From the NCBI RefSeq assembly GCF_000716605.1, contig NZ_JNXE01000004.1, positions 124,001 through 188,000 on the forward strand: a stretch of DNA of 64,000 bases, given 5' to 3'. The stretch comes from Streptomyces sp. NRRL F-525. GTDB taxonomy: Bacteria; Actinomycetota; Actinomycetes; Streptomycetales; Streptomycetaceae. The position numbers were made by a program, and so were the translations under genes. Positions 52,444 through 60,600 of the stretch are shown here, one piece after another; the first letter of the stretch is position 1, and each line of letters begins with the position of its first letter. The notes beneath the pieces are model-generated. The model was not told the DNA's origin. It searched no databases and saw nothing but the letters and a program-made list of their open reading frames with translations.

Positions 52444-53682
52444 TCACCGTGAGTTCGAGCTACCGGAGATCACGGCCGACACGGGAAGCCGTCGCACCCC
52501 GTGCATCAACAGGCCCGGCGTCCACTCCAAGTCGGCCGCGTCCACGGCCAGTTCCAGACTCTCGACACGCTCCAGCATCGCGGTGATCGCGACCGTGGCC
52601 TCCATCCTGGCCAACGGCGCTCCGAGGCAGTGGTGGACGCCGTGCCCGAAGGCGACATGGCTGGCGGGGCGGCCGAGGCGGAAGGCGTCCGGTTGCTCGA
52701 AACGGGCCGGGTCCCGGTCGGCCGCGGCGAGGGACACCAGCAGCATGTCGCCCCGGCGCACCGGCACTTCACCCACCCGCATCTCCTCGGTGGCGAAGCG
52801 CTCGGTCGCCGTGAGCACCGGCCCGTCCAGCCGGAGGAACTCCTCGACCGCCGTGGGCACGAGGGAGGGATCGGCCTTCAACGCCTTGAACAGGTCCGGC
52901 TGTCGGGCGAGTCCGAGGAGTGCGGCCCCGATGAGGTTGGCGGTCGTCTCGTACCCGGCGATCAGCAGGAGGAAGGCCATGCCGACCAACACCGGGTCGG
53001 TGAGCCGGTCCTCGACGGTGTCGTTGGCCAGCGCGCTCAGCAGGTCCTGGCCGGGGTCGGCCCGCTTGGCCGCGATCAGCTCCGCCAGATACCCGCTCAT
53101 CCAGACGTACGCCTCCTCCCGGTCACTGCCCGCGACCGGGGACACGATCTGCTCCGAGGCCCAGCGGAACCTGTCCCAGTCGTCCAGCGGCACGCCGAGC
53201 AGTTCGCAGATCACGGCGATGGGGACGCGGGCCGCGAAGCCGTCCACCAACTCTGGTGTATCCAGGGCGAGTACGTCGTCCGCGAACCGGCCCGCGAGCT
53301 CCTGCGCGCGGGGCCGTAGGGACTCGATCTGCTGGGGAGTGAAGGCGCGGGTCACCAGTTTGCGCAGGCGGGTGTGGTCGGGTGGGTCCACGGTCAGCAT
53401 GTAGTCGATCCCGACCTCGTCCCGGACACCGCTCATCAGCCAGCCCGGCTCCAGCCCCGCGCGTTCGCTCCGCTTGGACACGCGGGGATCGGTGAGCACT
53501 TGGCGTGCCGCGTCGTAGCCCGTGATCAGCAACTGCGGGGGAGCGCCGTCCGGTTCGCAGCGGTGCGCGGCCCCGGAGTCCGTCAACTGCCGGAGCACCG
53601 CGTGCGGATCCGCCTGGAACGCGGTGCCTTCCAGTACCGCCCGCAGCGGGCCGCCTTTGTCGTCCGGGGTGCTTGTGGTCAT
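52444..53682 (-). CDS. Cytochrome P450
   Basis: The 412-residue protein has the I-helix oxygen-binding motif AGYETTANL (242-250), the ExxR pair (Glu281, Arg284 in EEFLR), and the heme loop AFGHGVHHCLGAPLAR with Cys352. Sequence style fits the CYP105/CYP107-type actinobacterial enzymes. GGGAG lies six bases before the ATG of 53682. No ferredoxin or reductase gene is adjacent. It diverges from the tautomerase gene across a 232-base gap that contains a large hairpin. The substrate is unknown; small aromatics or terpenes are guesses. Confidence 0.95.
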   Translation of the reverse strand: MTTSTPDDKGGPLRAVLEGTAFQADPHAVLRQLTDSGAAHRCEPDGAPPQLLITGYDAARQVLTDPRVSKRSERAGLEPGWLMSGVRDEVGIDYMLTVDPPDHTRLRKLVTRAFTPQQIESLRPRAQELAGRFADDVLALDTPELVDGFAARVPIAVICELLGVPLDDWDRFRWASEQIVSPVAGSDREEAYVWMSGYLAELIAAKRADPGQDLLSALANDTVEDRLTDPVLVGMAFLLLIAGYETTANLIGAALLGLARQPDLFKALKADPSLVPTAVEEFLRLDGPVLTATERFATEEMRVGEVPVRRGDMLLVSLAAADRDPARFEQPDAFRLGRPASHVAFGHGVHHCLGAPLARMEATVAITAMLERVESLELAVDAADLEWTPGLLMHGVRRLPVSAVISGSSNSR

Positions 53683-53914
53683 CGCGGTCTCCCACCCGAA
53701 GTTGTTGCTTTCGTCGGCAAGGATTGCGTCGGAGGGGAAGTGTGTCAAGGCGTGCCGGGCTCGATCGGGGGAGGGGTAACTGCCCCCGAAATCACGCTGG
53801 TTGACAGGTGCAGTCATGGCTTCCGTCGGATGGCGGAAGCCATGACTGCATGGCAGGAGCGACCGTGATGCCGGTGTCACCCGTTGGACGCGCCCCGAAC
53901 CATGAGGAGCCGAC
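53683..53914. promoter_or_regulatory. Divergent gap with a perfect 17-bp inverted repeat (53809-53850)
   Basis: The arms TGCAGTCATGGCTTCCG (53809-53825) and CGGAAGCCATGACTGCA (53834-53850) are exact complements around TCGGATGG. A TTGACA sequence lies just upstream (53801-53806). The position between the divergent P450 and tautomerase genes argues against an ordinary terminator. It may be an operator, a small regulatory RNA or the relic of a mobile repeat. Confidence 0.7.
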
Positions 53915-54319
53915 ATGCCCGTCTACACCTGCACCGCGGCACAGGGAACCCTCACCCGTGAGTCGAAGGCTGCGCTGGCGGCCGAGATCACCCGGATCCA
54001 CGCGGCGATCAACCATGTGCCGCCGGCCTACGTCAACGTGATCTTCGCCGAGCCGCCGGCGGAGGACGTCTTCGCCGGCGGGGTACCGGGCACGCCCCTG
54101 ATCATCACGGGCTGGGCGAGGCGGGGACATCCGCAGGAAGGCACGACGCGACTGGCGCTGGAGTTGTCCGCAGCGGCCGTACGCAGCACCGGAGTTGAGG
54201 AGAGCCACGTCATGGTGGTGATCCAGGACAGCCCGGCCCGGTCCGCCGTGGAGGGTGGTCAGGTCCTGCCCGAACCGGGGGAGGAGCGGGAGTGGTTGGC
54301 GCGACGGGGCGAGGCCTGA
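53915..54319 (+). CDS. Tautomerase-superfamily protein (cis-CAAD-like)
   Basis: The 134-residue protein begins MPVYTCTAAQGTLTRES, with Pro2 exposed after Met removal as the catalytic N-terminal base of the tautomerase fold. Its length and the ITRIHAAINHVPPAYVNVIF segment fit the trimeric cis-3-chloroacrylic acid dehalogenase-like group (Tautomerase_3). It could isomerise keto-enol or unsaturated acids. It lies next to the P450 and the MarR-controlled oxidoreductases, suggesting a shared degradation or detoxification route. Confidence 0.88.
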   Translation: MPVYTCTAAQGTLTRESKAALAAEITRIHAAINHVPPAYVNVIFAEPPAEDVFAGGVPGTPLIITGWARRGHPQEGTTRLALELSAAAVRSTGVEESHVMVVIQDSPARSAVEGGQVLPEPGEEREWLARRGEA

Positions 54320-54365
54320 ACGACGAAGGCCCGAACATCGCCGTCCGCCTCCAACTCCCCTTCCG

Positions 54366-54968
54366 TCACGCGTCCTTGAACCGCGCGGTGACCGCGGCCA
54401 CGCGCTTGCCCTGATACACGGCGGCGGCTCGGGCCGTGTCGTCGACGGGGAGGGCTCCCTGGCCGTTGACATGGCTGGTGCCGTACGGGTTGCCGTCGGC
54501 GAACTTCACCGGGTCGGTGTAGCCCGGGGTGACGATGATGCCGCCGAAGTGGTGGACGGAGTTGTAGAGGGCGAGCAGCGTGGACTCCTGGCCGCCGTGT
54601 GCCGTGGCGGTGGCCGTGAAGCCGCTGTAGATCTTGTCCGCCAGCTCGCCCTGCGCCCACAGCCCGCCGAGCGTGTCGATGAACTGCTTCAGCTGGCTGG
54701 CGATGTTGCCGAACCGGGTCGGGCTGCCGAAGATCACGGCGTCGGCCCACTCGATGTCGGCGCCGGTCGCCACCGGGATGTCCTTGGTGGCCGCGGCATG
54801 CGCCGACCACGCGTCATTGGCGGCGATGGCCTCCTCGGGGGCGAGCTCGGACACGCGCAGGAGTCGTACCTCCGCACCCTCCTTACGGGCGCCCTCCGCC
54901 ACGGACTCGGCCAGCTCGTGCACGGTGCCGGTCGACGAGTAGTAGATGACTGCGATCTTGGGGGACAT
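54366..54968 (-). CDS. wrbA: NAD(P)H:quinone oxidoreductase WrbA
   Basis: The 200-residue flavodoxin-like protein has the FMN loop YYSSTGTVHELAES, then FGSPTRFGNIASQLKQFIDT and TATAHGGQESTLLALYNSVH, which are WrbA-specific. It reduces quinones by two electrons with NAD(P)H, avoiding semiquinone radicals. AGAGGA precedes the ATG. It diverges from the first MarR gene, and the gap has two CTTGC/GCAAG-type sites, so MarR control is likely. Confidence 0.95.
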   Translation of the reverse strand: MSPKIAVIYYSSTGTVHELAESVAEGARKEGAEVRLLRVSELAPEEAIAANDAWSAHAAATKDIPVATGADIEWADAVIFGSPTRFGNIASQLKQFIDTLGGLWAQGELADKIYSGFTATATAHGGQESTLLALYNSVHHFGGIIVTPGYTDPVKFADGNPYGTSHVNGQGALPVDDTARAAAVYQGKRVAAVTARFKDA

Positions 54969-55022
54969 GGGTAGTTCCTCTCGTTTGCCGTCGCGTGGAA
55001 CGGTCCAACGGATGCGCTAATC

Positions 55023-55078
55023 CTTGCTCTGGCAAGTATCTTCACTCGTCCTAAAATGCTTTGTCAAGCAAGTAATGG
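55023..55078. promoter_or_regulatory. MarR-type operators between wrbA and marR1
   Basis: CTTGC and GCAAG flank TCTG (55023-55036). A second site, GCTTTGTCAAGCAAG (55058 onward), has inner arms GCTT and AAGC. A -10-like TAAAAT (55052-55057) lies next to it. Similar motifs occur near the marR2, GMC and LLM genes. Confidence 0.7.
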
Positions 55079-55122
55079 TTGTGCTTGAGTGTTCCCACGG
55101 CCTCAGGAGGGAGGGAAAGGGA

Positions 55123-55608
55123 ATGGCTCCCGTGCCGGAACCGCTGAGCAGCGCGGAGGAACGCCTGTGGCGCTCCCTGCAGAGACTGCTCGTGGCGCTG
55201 CCCCGGGCGCTCGACGAGGATCTCCTGCGGTCGACGGGCCTGTCGCTCAGCCAGTACATCGTGCTGATACAGCTCTCCGAGGCGGACGGTGACCGTATGC
55301 GCATGACCGATCTGGCCGCCGCCACGGCCCTGTCCGCGAGCCGCGTGAGTCGGCTCGTGGAGACGCTCCGGGGACAGGGCCTGGTCGTCAAGCGGCCGCA
55401 CGCGACGGACGCGCGGGGGAGCGTGGCCGTCCTCACGGAAGCCGGTCGGCAACGGCTGCTGGGCGCCTACCCGGCCCATCTGTCCAGTGCGCGCCGACGT
55501 GTCCTGGACCAGCTCGACCCCGCCCTGGTGCAGCGGCTGGCCGGGGAGCTGGAGGCGGTGGCGGAGGGCCGCGAGGCGACTTCCGTGTACGGAGATGCAG
55601 TCACATGA
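55123..55608 (+). CDS. MarR-family regulator (copy 1)
   Basis: The ATG at 55123 follows GGGAAAGGG. The 161-residue protein has a MarR winged helix (LSLSQYIVLIQLSEADG, MTDLAAATALSASRVSRLVE, LRGQGLVVKRPHATDARG). About half its residues match the MarR at 56560 (segments LAAATALSASR, QGxVVKRxxxxDARG, LAxARxxVxDxLD), so they are paralogues. It probably represses wrbA and the downstream decarboxylase-like gene, sensing a quinone or phenol. The acetoacetate-decarboxylase-like gene starts 74 bases after its stop. Confidence 0.93.
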   Translation: MAPVPEPLSSAEERLWRSLQRLLVALPRALDEDLLRSTGLSLSQYIVLIQLSEADGDRMRMTDLAAATALSASRVSRLVETLRGQGLVVKRPHATDARGSVAVLTEAGRQRLLGAYPAHLSSARRRVLDQLDPALVQRLAGELEAVAEGREATSVYGDAVT

Positions 55609-55682
55609 CGCAAGCCGGGGCGGGGTGCCGTGGCGAAACATGGTGCCGTTCCGGACCGATCTTCCGCTGAGGAGGCACCCCC

Positions 55683-56474
55683 ATGCTCCAGGGCTACACC
55701 TACCCGCTGTCACCGCGCGGAGAGGCGAACCTCGCCTCCGCCCCACCGTGGCACTACGCCGGCGACATCGTCGGCGTGGAGTTCTGGACCGATCCAACCG
55801 CCGCCGAGGCGACCCTTCCCGAGGGGCTGACCCCGGACCCGGACTCCGACGGGCGCGCGGTGGCGCTGTTCGTCGACTGGCAGTTCTCCGCCGGGCACGA
55901 CGAGTACCTCGACCCGGTGCGCAGCCAGTACCGCGAGTTCATGGTGCTCGTGGACGCCCACTGGCAGGGCGAGCCCGTGTCGTGGTGCCCGTACATCTAC
56001 GTCGACAACGACCTTGCCCTGGCCCGGGGTTGGGTGCAGGGCTTCCCGAAGAAGCTGGGCTCGGTCCACCAGACCCGTGTCTTCGCGGCACCCGGAAGCG
56101 CCTCTCCCACCCTCGCCGCGGGCGGCCGCTTCGGCGCCTCCCTGTCGGCGGCCGGTCACACCCTCGCGGAGGCCACGGTCACGCTCCAGCAGCCGGCGCC
56201 CGACCCGGCCGCGCTGTTCGCCCGCCCCACCGTCAACCTCCGGCACTTCCCGAGCCTGGTCGCCGGCGAGTACGACAAGCCCGCCGTGCACGAACTGGTC
56301 ATGGCCGAGTTCGACGACCGCCGGCTCGCCGATGTTTGGACCGGTACAGGCGACCTCACCCTGTTCGCGGCCCGCGGCGAGGAACTGGCCGACCTGGCTC
56401 CCGTGCGCACCGGTGCCGGTTTCCGCGCCTCGATGTCGTACAGCGTGACCGACGTGCGCCGGCTGGGCGTGTAG
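55683..56474 (+). CDS. Acetoacetate-decarboxylase-family protein
   Basis: The 263-residue protein has the family core: [20 protein letters not shown] with the Schiff-base Lys candidates in GFPKKLG, and [13 protein letters not shown]. The N-terminal LYPLSPRG-type start and the late LTLF strand also fit. Relatives decarboxylate acetoacetate or act as aldolase-dehydratases in natural-product routes, so the reaction is open. It is between two MarR genes and may be co-transcribed with the first. Confidence 0.88.
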   Translation: MLQGYTYPLSPRGEANLASAPPWHYAGDIVGVEFWTDPTAAEATLPEGLTPDPDSDGRAVALFVDWQFSAGHDEYLDPVRSQYREFMVLVDAHWQGEPVSWCPYIYVDNDLALARGWVQGFPKKLGSVHQTRVFAAPGSASPTLAAGGRFGASLSAAGHTLAEATVTLQQPAPDPAALFARPTVNLRHFPSLVAGEYDKPAVHELVMAEFDDRRLADVWTGTGDLTLFAARGEELADLAPVRTGAGFRASMSYSVTDVRRLGV

Positions 56475-56519
56475 CGGGAGGACGGGCGGCGTCCGTGAGG
56501 TGTCATGGCTCAAGCTTCC

Positions 56520-56553
56520 TTGCTTGAGGTTCTTTGCTTGAGCACGCTAATCT
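56520..56553 (+). promoter_or_regulatory. MarR-type repeats and promoter of marR2 (probably leaderless)
   Basis: TTGCTTGAG repeats at 56520-56528 and 56534-56542, 14 bases apart. TTGAGG (56524-56529) and TAATCT (56548-56553) form a promoter with an 18-base spacer; a start seven bases beyond would fall on the A of the ATG at 56560. The repeats overlap the promoter, so binding would block it. Confidence 0.6.
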
Positions 56554-56559
56554 GCACGG

Positions 56560-57015
56560 ATGACCGCTGCCGAGGATCCCCTGACCGCGCAGGAAGAGCG
56601 TTTCTGGCGCGCCCTGATGCGGGTCATCGTCGCGCTGCCGCGCTCGCTGGACGACGATCTGCTGCGGGCGACGGGACTGACGCTCACCGAGTACGTCGTC
56701 CTGATGAGCCTGTCCGAGGCCGAGAACCAGGAACTCCGCATGGCGGATCTCGCGGCGGCCACCGCCCTGTCGGCGAGCCGCATCACCCGCGTCGTGGACG
56801 CGCTGCAGAGCCGCGGCCAAGTCGTGAAGCGGCGCTACGAGGGCGACGCGCGCGGGAATGTCGCGACGCTCACCCCGGAGGGGCTGAAGCGGCTCGAGGC
56901 TGCCTATCCGATACACCTCGCGAGTGCCCGCAAGCGCGTGATGGACCATCTCGACGGCCGGTCGCTGTCGGCCATGGTGCGGCAGTTCGAGACGGTGGTC
57001 GGGAAGTTCGACTGA
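56560..57015 (+). CDS. MarR-family regulator (copy 2)
   Basis: The 151-residue protein has the winged helix LTLTEYVVLMSLSEAEN, MADLAAATALSASRITRVVD and LQSRGQVVKRRYEGDARG. It is a close paralogue of the MarR at 55123. No ribosome site precedes the ATG, and the promoter places the likely RNA start at the ATG itself, so it is probably leaderless. A 21-bp perfect hairpin closes its transcript. It may regulate itself and the convergent GMC oxidoreductase. Confidence 0.93.
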   Translation: MTAAEDPLTAQEERFWRALMRVIVALPRSLDDDLLRATGLTLTEYVVLMSLSEAENQELRMADLAAATALSASRITRVVDALQSRGQVVKRRYEGDARGNVATLTPEGLKRLEAAYPIHLASARKRVMDHLDGRSLSAMVRQFETVVGKFD

Positions 57016-57035
57016 GATACGGAGCGGCCGCAGTG

Positions 57036-57084
57036 CACGCGGAAGGTCCCGGACACATCTCTCGTGTCCGGGACCTTCCGCGTG
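57036..57084. terminator. Bidirectional terminator, perfect 21-bp stem
   Basis: Arms 57036-57056 and 57064-57084 are exact complements of 21 bases around the 7-base loop ATCTCTC. It lies between the convergent marR2 (stop 57015) and GMC gene (stop 57103). Confidence 0.92.
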
Positions 57085-57102
57085 ACGCGACGCCGATCGG
57101 CC

Positions 57103-58644
57103 TCAACTCCCGTACACGCGCCGGGCGATGTGCTCCGCGATCATGATCGTCGTCGCGTTGGTCACCGTCGAGGGGACCTCGGGCATGATCGAGGCGTCGA
57201 CCACCCGCAACCCGGTCAGCCCGTGCACCGCGCCCGATTCGTCGACGACGGCCCACTCGTCCCCGGGCCCGCCCATCGGCGCGGTCGAGGTCGGGTGGCC
57301 GTAGGTCGAGATCCCGGCCGCGATCGCCGCCTCCAACTCCTCGCCGGTGCCCACTGATTCACCCGGTACGAGCTCGAACGCCACGGCGTCCGCGAACGGC
57401 GCGGTGCTCGCCAATCGGCGTACGAGCTGCACGCCTTCCAGCATGCGGCTGCGGTCCCGGGGCGTCGCGAGATAGTTGTTGTCGATCACCGGGGCGTCAT
57501 GGGGATCGCGACTCGCCAGCCGCACCGAACCGCGCGACTCGGGGCGGGTCACCGCAGTGGCCAGGAGGATCGCCCCGCCGGTCGGGCTGAAGGAGCCGTC
57601 CGGGAGATGGGTCGCGACGATGCCGAGGTCCAGCTCGCCGGTCCGGGCCTCGGGTGAGGCCAGCCACAGATGCGCCGCGAAGGCCGACGTCAGGGTCTGG
57701 TGCTCGGGCGTGAGGGCGAACAGCGCGTGGAAGAAGGGGTGATCCTGCAACCTGCGGCCGACCGGGAGATCGGCGACCACGTCGATACCCAGCGCCCGCA
57801 GCTCCTCGGCCGGACCGACACCCGAGCGCAGCAGGATGGCCGGGCTGCCGTAACTCCCCGCGGAGAGCACCACCTCACCCGCCCGGAAGACCGACCCCGA
57901 CGCGCTCACGACACCCCGCGCCGCGCCGCCCTCGACGAGCACCTTGTCGACCGTGACGTCACTCAGCACGGTCAGATTGGGGCGGCTGCGCACCTGTGGC
58001 GTCAGGTACACCAGCGCGGAGTTCTGGCGCACCCCGTCGACGATGTTCACCGGGTAGCCGCCGGTACCGTCCTGCTGGGCGCCGTTGAAGTCGTCGTTCC
58101 GCCGGAACCCCAGATTCGCCGCGCCGTCCACGAACGCCCGCAGCGAGGAGGTGAGTTGGTCGTACGTCCACTGCCGGACGGGGAAGGGCCCGCTGCGGCC
58201 GTGGTAACTGTCGTCCCCGGTGGGCGTGTTCTCCATCTCCCGGAACGTGGGGAGGACTTCGTCGTACGACCAGCCCTTGATCCCGTACCGCTCGCCCCAG
58301 GCCGCGAAGTCCGCGGCGCGCGCCCGGATCGCCACCCCCGCGTTCACCGCCGAACTGCCTCCCATGGTCCGGCCGCGCGGCGCGGGAATGCTCGGGGCGA
58401 GGTCGGTGGCACGTGCGGTGTAACCCCAGTCGTGGTCCGGGTCGGCCAGGACATGCGGGGTCAACAGCCCCTCGGGGACGCGGCCTTGGGGGTAGTCCGG
58501 TCCTGCCTCGATCAACAGCACCGTGCGCCGCGGATCCGCGCTGAGCCTCGCGGCGAGTACGGCACCGGCGGAACCTCCGCCGACGATCACGACGTCCACG
58601 CCGTCGTCGGCTTCGCGTTCGGGGTGTTCGCTCGTGGTGCTCAT
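57103..58644 (-). CDS. GMC-family FAD oxidoreductase
   Basis: The 513-residue protein has the Rossmann motif DVVIVGGGSAGAVLAARLSA, GMC signature 1 near GRTMGGSSAVNAGV, and signature 2 GSYGSPAILLRSGVGP. The C-terminal STYGHPTSTAPMG and NATTIMIAEH contain the catalytic His. Family members oxidise alcohols (choline, glucose, aryl or aliphatic). GAGGAGAAG precedes the ATG. A MarR-type motif lies just upstream, separating it from the LLM gene. The substrate is unknown. Confidence 0.94.
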   Translation of the reverse strand: MSTTSEHPEREADDGVDVVIVGGGSAGAVLAARLSADPRRTVLLIEAGPDYPQGRVPEGLLTPHVLADPDHDWGYTARATDLAPSIPAPRGRTMGGSSAVNAGVAIRARAADFAAWGERYGIKGWSYDEVLPTFREMENTPTGDDSYHGRSGPFPVRQWTYDQLTSSLRAFVDGAANLGFRRNDDFNGAQQDGTGGYPVNIVDGVRQNSALVYLTPQVRSRPNLTVLSDVTVDKVLVEGGAARGVVSASGSVFRAGEVVLSAGSYGSPAILLRSGVGPAEELRALGIDVVADLPVGRRLQDHPFFHALFALTPEHQTLTSAFAAHLWLASPEARTGELDLGIVATHLPDGSFSPTGGAILLATAVTRPESRGSVRLASRDPHDAPVIDNNYLATPRDRSRMLEGVQLVRRLASTAPFADAVAFELVPGESVGTGEELEAAIAAGISTYGHPTSTAPMGGPGDEWAVVDESGAVHGLTGLRVVDASIMPEVPSTVTNATTIMIAEHIARRVYGS

Positions 58645-58664
58645 GGACTTCTCCTCATATCTAT

Positions 58665-58689
58665 ATGCTGTCGCAAGCAAGTAAAATGG
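58665..58689 (-). promoter_or_regulatory. MarR-type operator upstream of GMC gene
   Basis: ATGCTGTCGCAAGCAAGTAA and following bases match the wrbA/marR1 and LLM sites (ATGCTTTGTCAAGCAAG) at most positions. On the coding strand the -10-like TATAGAT lies next to it, about 15 bases from the start codon. Confidence 0.6.
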
Positions 58690-58725
58690 TTCTACGCCGA
58701 CCTTGCTGCACGCCTGGTGAGACCT

Positions 58726-59604
58726 TCAGGTGTTCGTGATCTCCGGTGCGACGCGCTCGCCCAGCAGTCGCAGCGCGGCGAGCTGATCGGCTCCCCGGAC
58801 CGGTCCAATGACGTGGTCGAAGCCGAGGTGGTCCAGTCGCCGCAACTCCGTGAGCAGGGCGTGGACGTTCCCGCCGCGCGTGCCGGGGTCGAGCGGGAGC
58901 AGGACCGTCTTCTCGATCTCGTCGTAGTCGCGCCCGACGTCGTCGCAGTGCCTGCGGAGGACGTCGAGTTTGTGCTGGAGGTCGGGTCCGTGGAAGAGGT
59001 TGCAGGCGTCCGCGTACTCCGCGACGAGCCGGAGTGTCTTCCGCTCGCCGGAGCCGCCGATCAGGATCGGTGGGTGCGGACGCCGCACGGAGGCGGGGGA
59101 GTTGAGGGTGCGCTCCAGTCGGTAGTACCGGCCCTCGAACGGCTTCTCGTCCTCGCTCCACATCTGCAGACAGATCCGCAGCGTCTCCTCCAGTCGCTCG
59201 AACCGCTCCGCGACCGGCGGGAAGGGCAGCCCGAGTCCGCGCGCCTCGGCGACGTTGAAGCCGGCGCCGACGCCGATGCCCAGGGCGGCGCGGCCCTCGG
59301 AGAGGACGTCGAGGGTGGTGACCATCTTGGCGAGCAGGCCGGGCTCGCGATAGCCGACCGAGGTCACCAGGGCGAGGAGTTCGGCGCGTTCGGTGGACGC
59401 GGCCAGGTAGCCCAGCGTGGTGTACGCCTCCAGCATCTCCCGCTCGGAGGTGCCCACGATGCCGATCTGGAAGAGGTGGTCCATGACGGCGATGCGGGTG
59501 AAGCCGAACTCATCTGCTGTGCGGGCGAGTTGCCCCACATGGCGGGCGATGCCTGCCGGGCCGCCGGGCCGGGTGAAATCCGCGATGGCGATGCCGAGGT
59601 TCAT
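58726..59604 (-). CDS. LLM-class F420-dependent oxidoreductase
   Basis: The 292-residue TIM-barrel protein fits luciferase-like F420-dependent enzymes: LARTADEFGFTRIAVMDHLF, LALVTSVGYREPGLLAKMVT, ALGIGVGAGFNVAEARGLGL and PPILIGGSGERKTLRLVAEY. Such enzymes use deazaflavin F420 to reduce or oxidise small organics. It is upstream of the GMC gene on the same strand, with MarR-type motifs before both, so a joint role in xenobiotic or quinone handling is likely. Confidence 0.92.
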   Translation of the reverse strand: MNLGIAIADFTRPGGPAGIARHVGQLARTADEFGFTRIAVMDHLFQIGIVGTSEREMLEAYTTLGYLAASTERAELLALVTSVGYREPGLLAKMVTTLDVLSEGRAALGIGVGAGFNVAEARGLGLPFPPVAERFERLEETLRICLQMWSEDEKPFEGRYYRLERTLNSPASVRRPHPPILIGGSGERKTLRLVAEYADACNLFHGPDLQHKLDVLRRHCDDVGRDYDEIEKTVLLPLDPGTRGGNVHALLTELRRLDHLGFDHVIGPVRGADQLAALRLLGERVAPEITNT

Positions 59605-59665
59605 GCGGGCCTTCCGTCGTGCGAACCGCTGGATCGATCGCCATCGAGTATGCCGGGCGCGATAT

Positions 59666-59689
59666 ATGCTTTGTCAAGCAAGGAAATGG
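59666..59689 (-). promoter_or_regulatory. MarR-type operator upstream of LLM gene
   Basis: ATGCTTTGTCAAGCAAGG and following bases match the wrbA/marR1 site almost exactly. On the coding strand it reads CTTGCTTGACAAAGCAT, and the TTGACA could serve as a -35 element. Confidence 0.65.
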
Positions 59690-59750
59690 ACACAAGGAAA
59701 GTGCCGGAAGGGGAGTGGTTGTAGCACGGTCGATCCCCTCCCGTCCGGTA

Positions 59751-59796
59751 CCGCGTGGCGCCGTTTCCACCGGGCCGGCCGGTCGGCGCCACGCGG
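59751..59796 (-). terminator. Terminator after the HdeD-like gene
   Basis: CCGCGTGGCGCCG (59751-59763) and CGGCGCCACGCGG (59784-59796) form a perfect 13-bp stem with a 20-base loop, 18 bases after the stop codon of the gene above. Confidence 0.8.
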
Positions 59797-59814
59797 GTGT
59801 CCGTCGCCGGAGGC

Positions 59815-60366
59815 TCAGGCGCGGACCGGCTCCCGCTCGCTCGCCGTGTGCCGGCGGCGCCGTTCCTCGAAGGAGGCGAAGACCGCCGAGACGCCGTAGA
59901 CGAGGCTGAACAGGCCGAAGACGGTGGCGAGGGAGACCGCGCCGATGTCCGGGCGGACGAACAGGGAGAACGCGAATACGATCGATACCGCGCCGGTCAG
60001 GAGGTACAGGGTGCGCTCTCCCGCCGTCTCGTCGCGCTGGAAGGCGAGGGCTATTTCCATGGCGCCGGTGGTCAGTGCCCACGCGGCGATCCAGATCGTG
60101 AGCGCGAGCGCCGTGATACCGGGCCATGCCAGCGCGACCACGCCGCCCGCCAGCGAGAGCCCGGCGAGCAGCAGCCAGCCGAGGACCGGTCCAACCCTGT
60201 CGCCGGCGAAGGCGCGGGCGCTGTCCGTCGCGGCGGTCAGGAACGCGTACACGGCGAACAGGATGACGAAGGCATTGATGGTGATGCCGGGCCAGGCGAC
60301 GGAGACCGCGCCGAGGGCGACGGCCAGCAGACCGCGCCAGAGGAGCACGTTGGGTGAAGTGAACAT
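59815..60366 (-). CDS. HdeD-like DUF308 membrane protein
   Basis: The 183-residue protein is nearly all membrane helices in three repeated pairs: LLWRGLLAVALGAVSVAWPG, LLLAGLSLAGGVVALAWPG and LTGAVSIVFAFSLFVRPDIG. The recurring 'AWPGI' between helices and the basic tail (EERRRRHTASERE) are typical of HdeD/DUF308 proteins, linked to acid tolerance in enterobacteria but of unknown role in actinomycetes. GGAAGG lies five bases before the ATG. Confidence 0.9.
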   Translation of the reverse strand: MFTSPNVLLWRGLLAVALGAVSVAWPGITINAFVILFAVYAFLTAATDSARAFAGDRVGPVLGWLLLAGLSLAGGVVALAWPGITALALTIWIAAWALTTGAMEIALAFQRDETAGERTLYLLTGAVSIVFAFSLFVRPDIGAVSLATVFGLFSLVYGVSAVFASFEERRRRHTASEREPVRA

Positions 60367-60600
60367 GGTCACCTTCCAGATACGAGGGTGTCGCCTCGTT
60401 CTTCGCCCGAGGCCGGGGTTCGCCAGGAAGGCTAGAGTCGGGCCTCCCCGACGCGATCTGTCATACGACTGCATCCGCTACTTCCTTACTCCCATACCGT
60501 CGGCACAGAAACCCGTGCGGTCATCTGACCGATGCGCGGGGCGAGTTGGAGTGCGAGCATCGGTGCCTCCCGGCCTACGGCCTGTCGAGAAGGAGCCGAC
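60367..60600. promoter_or_regulatory. Divergent gap before the UPF0104 fusion
   Basis: The 234-base gap holds the palindrome CGGTCA-TC-TGACCG (60518-60531), about 70 bases before the GTG at 60601, and an AT-richer patch near 60470-60500. No promoter is clear. Confidence 0.45.

Noticed and set aside
53792..54472. Minus-strand open frame over the tautomerase gene
   Set aside because: It is antisense to a recognised tautomerase and has no family features.
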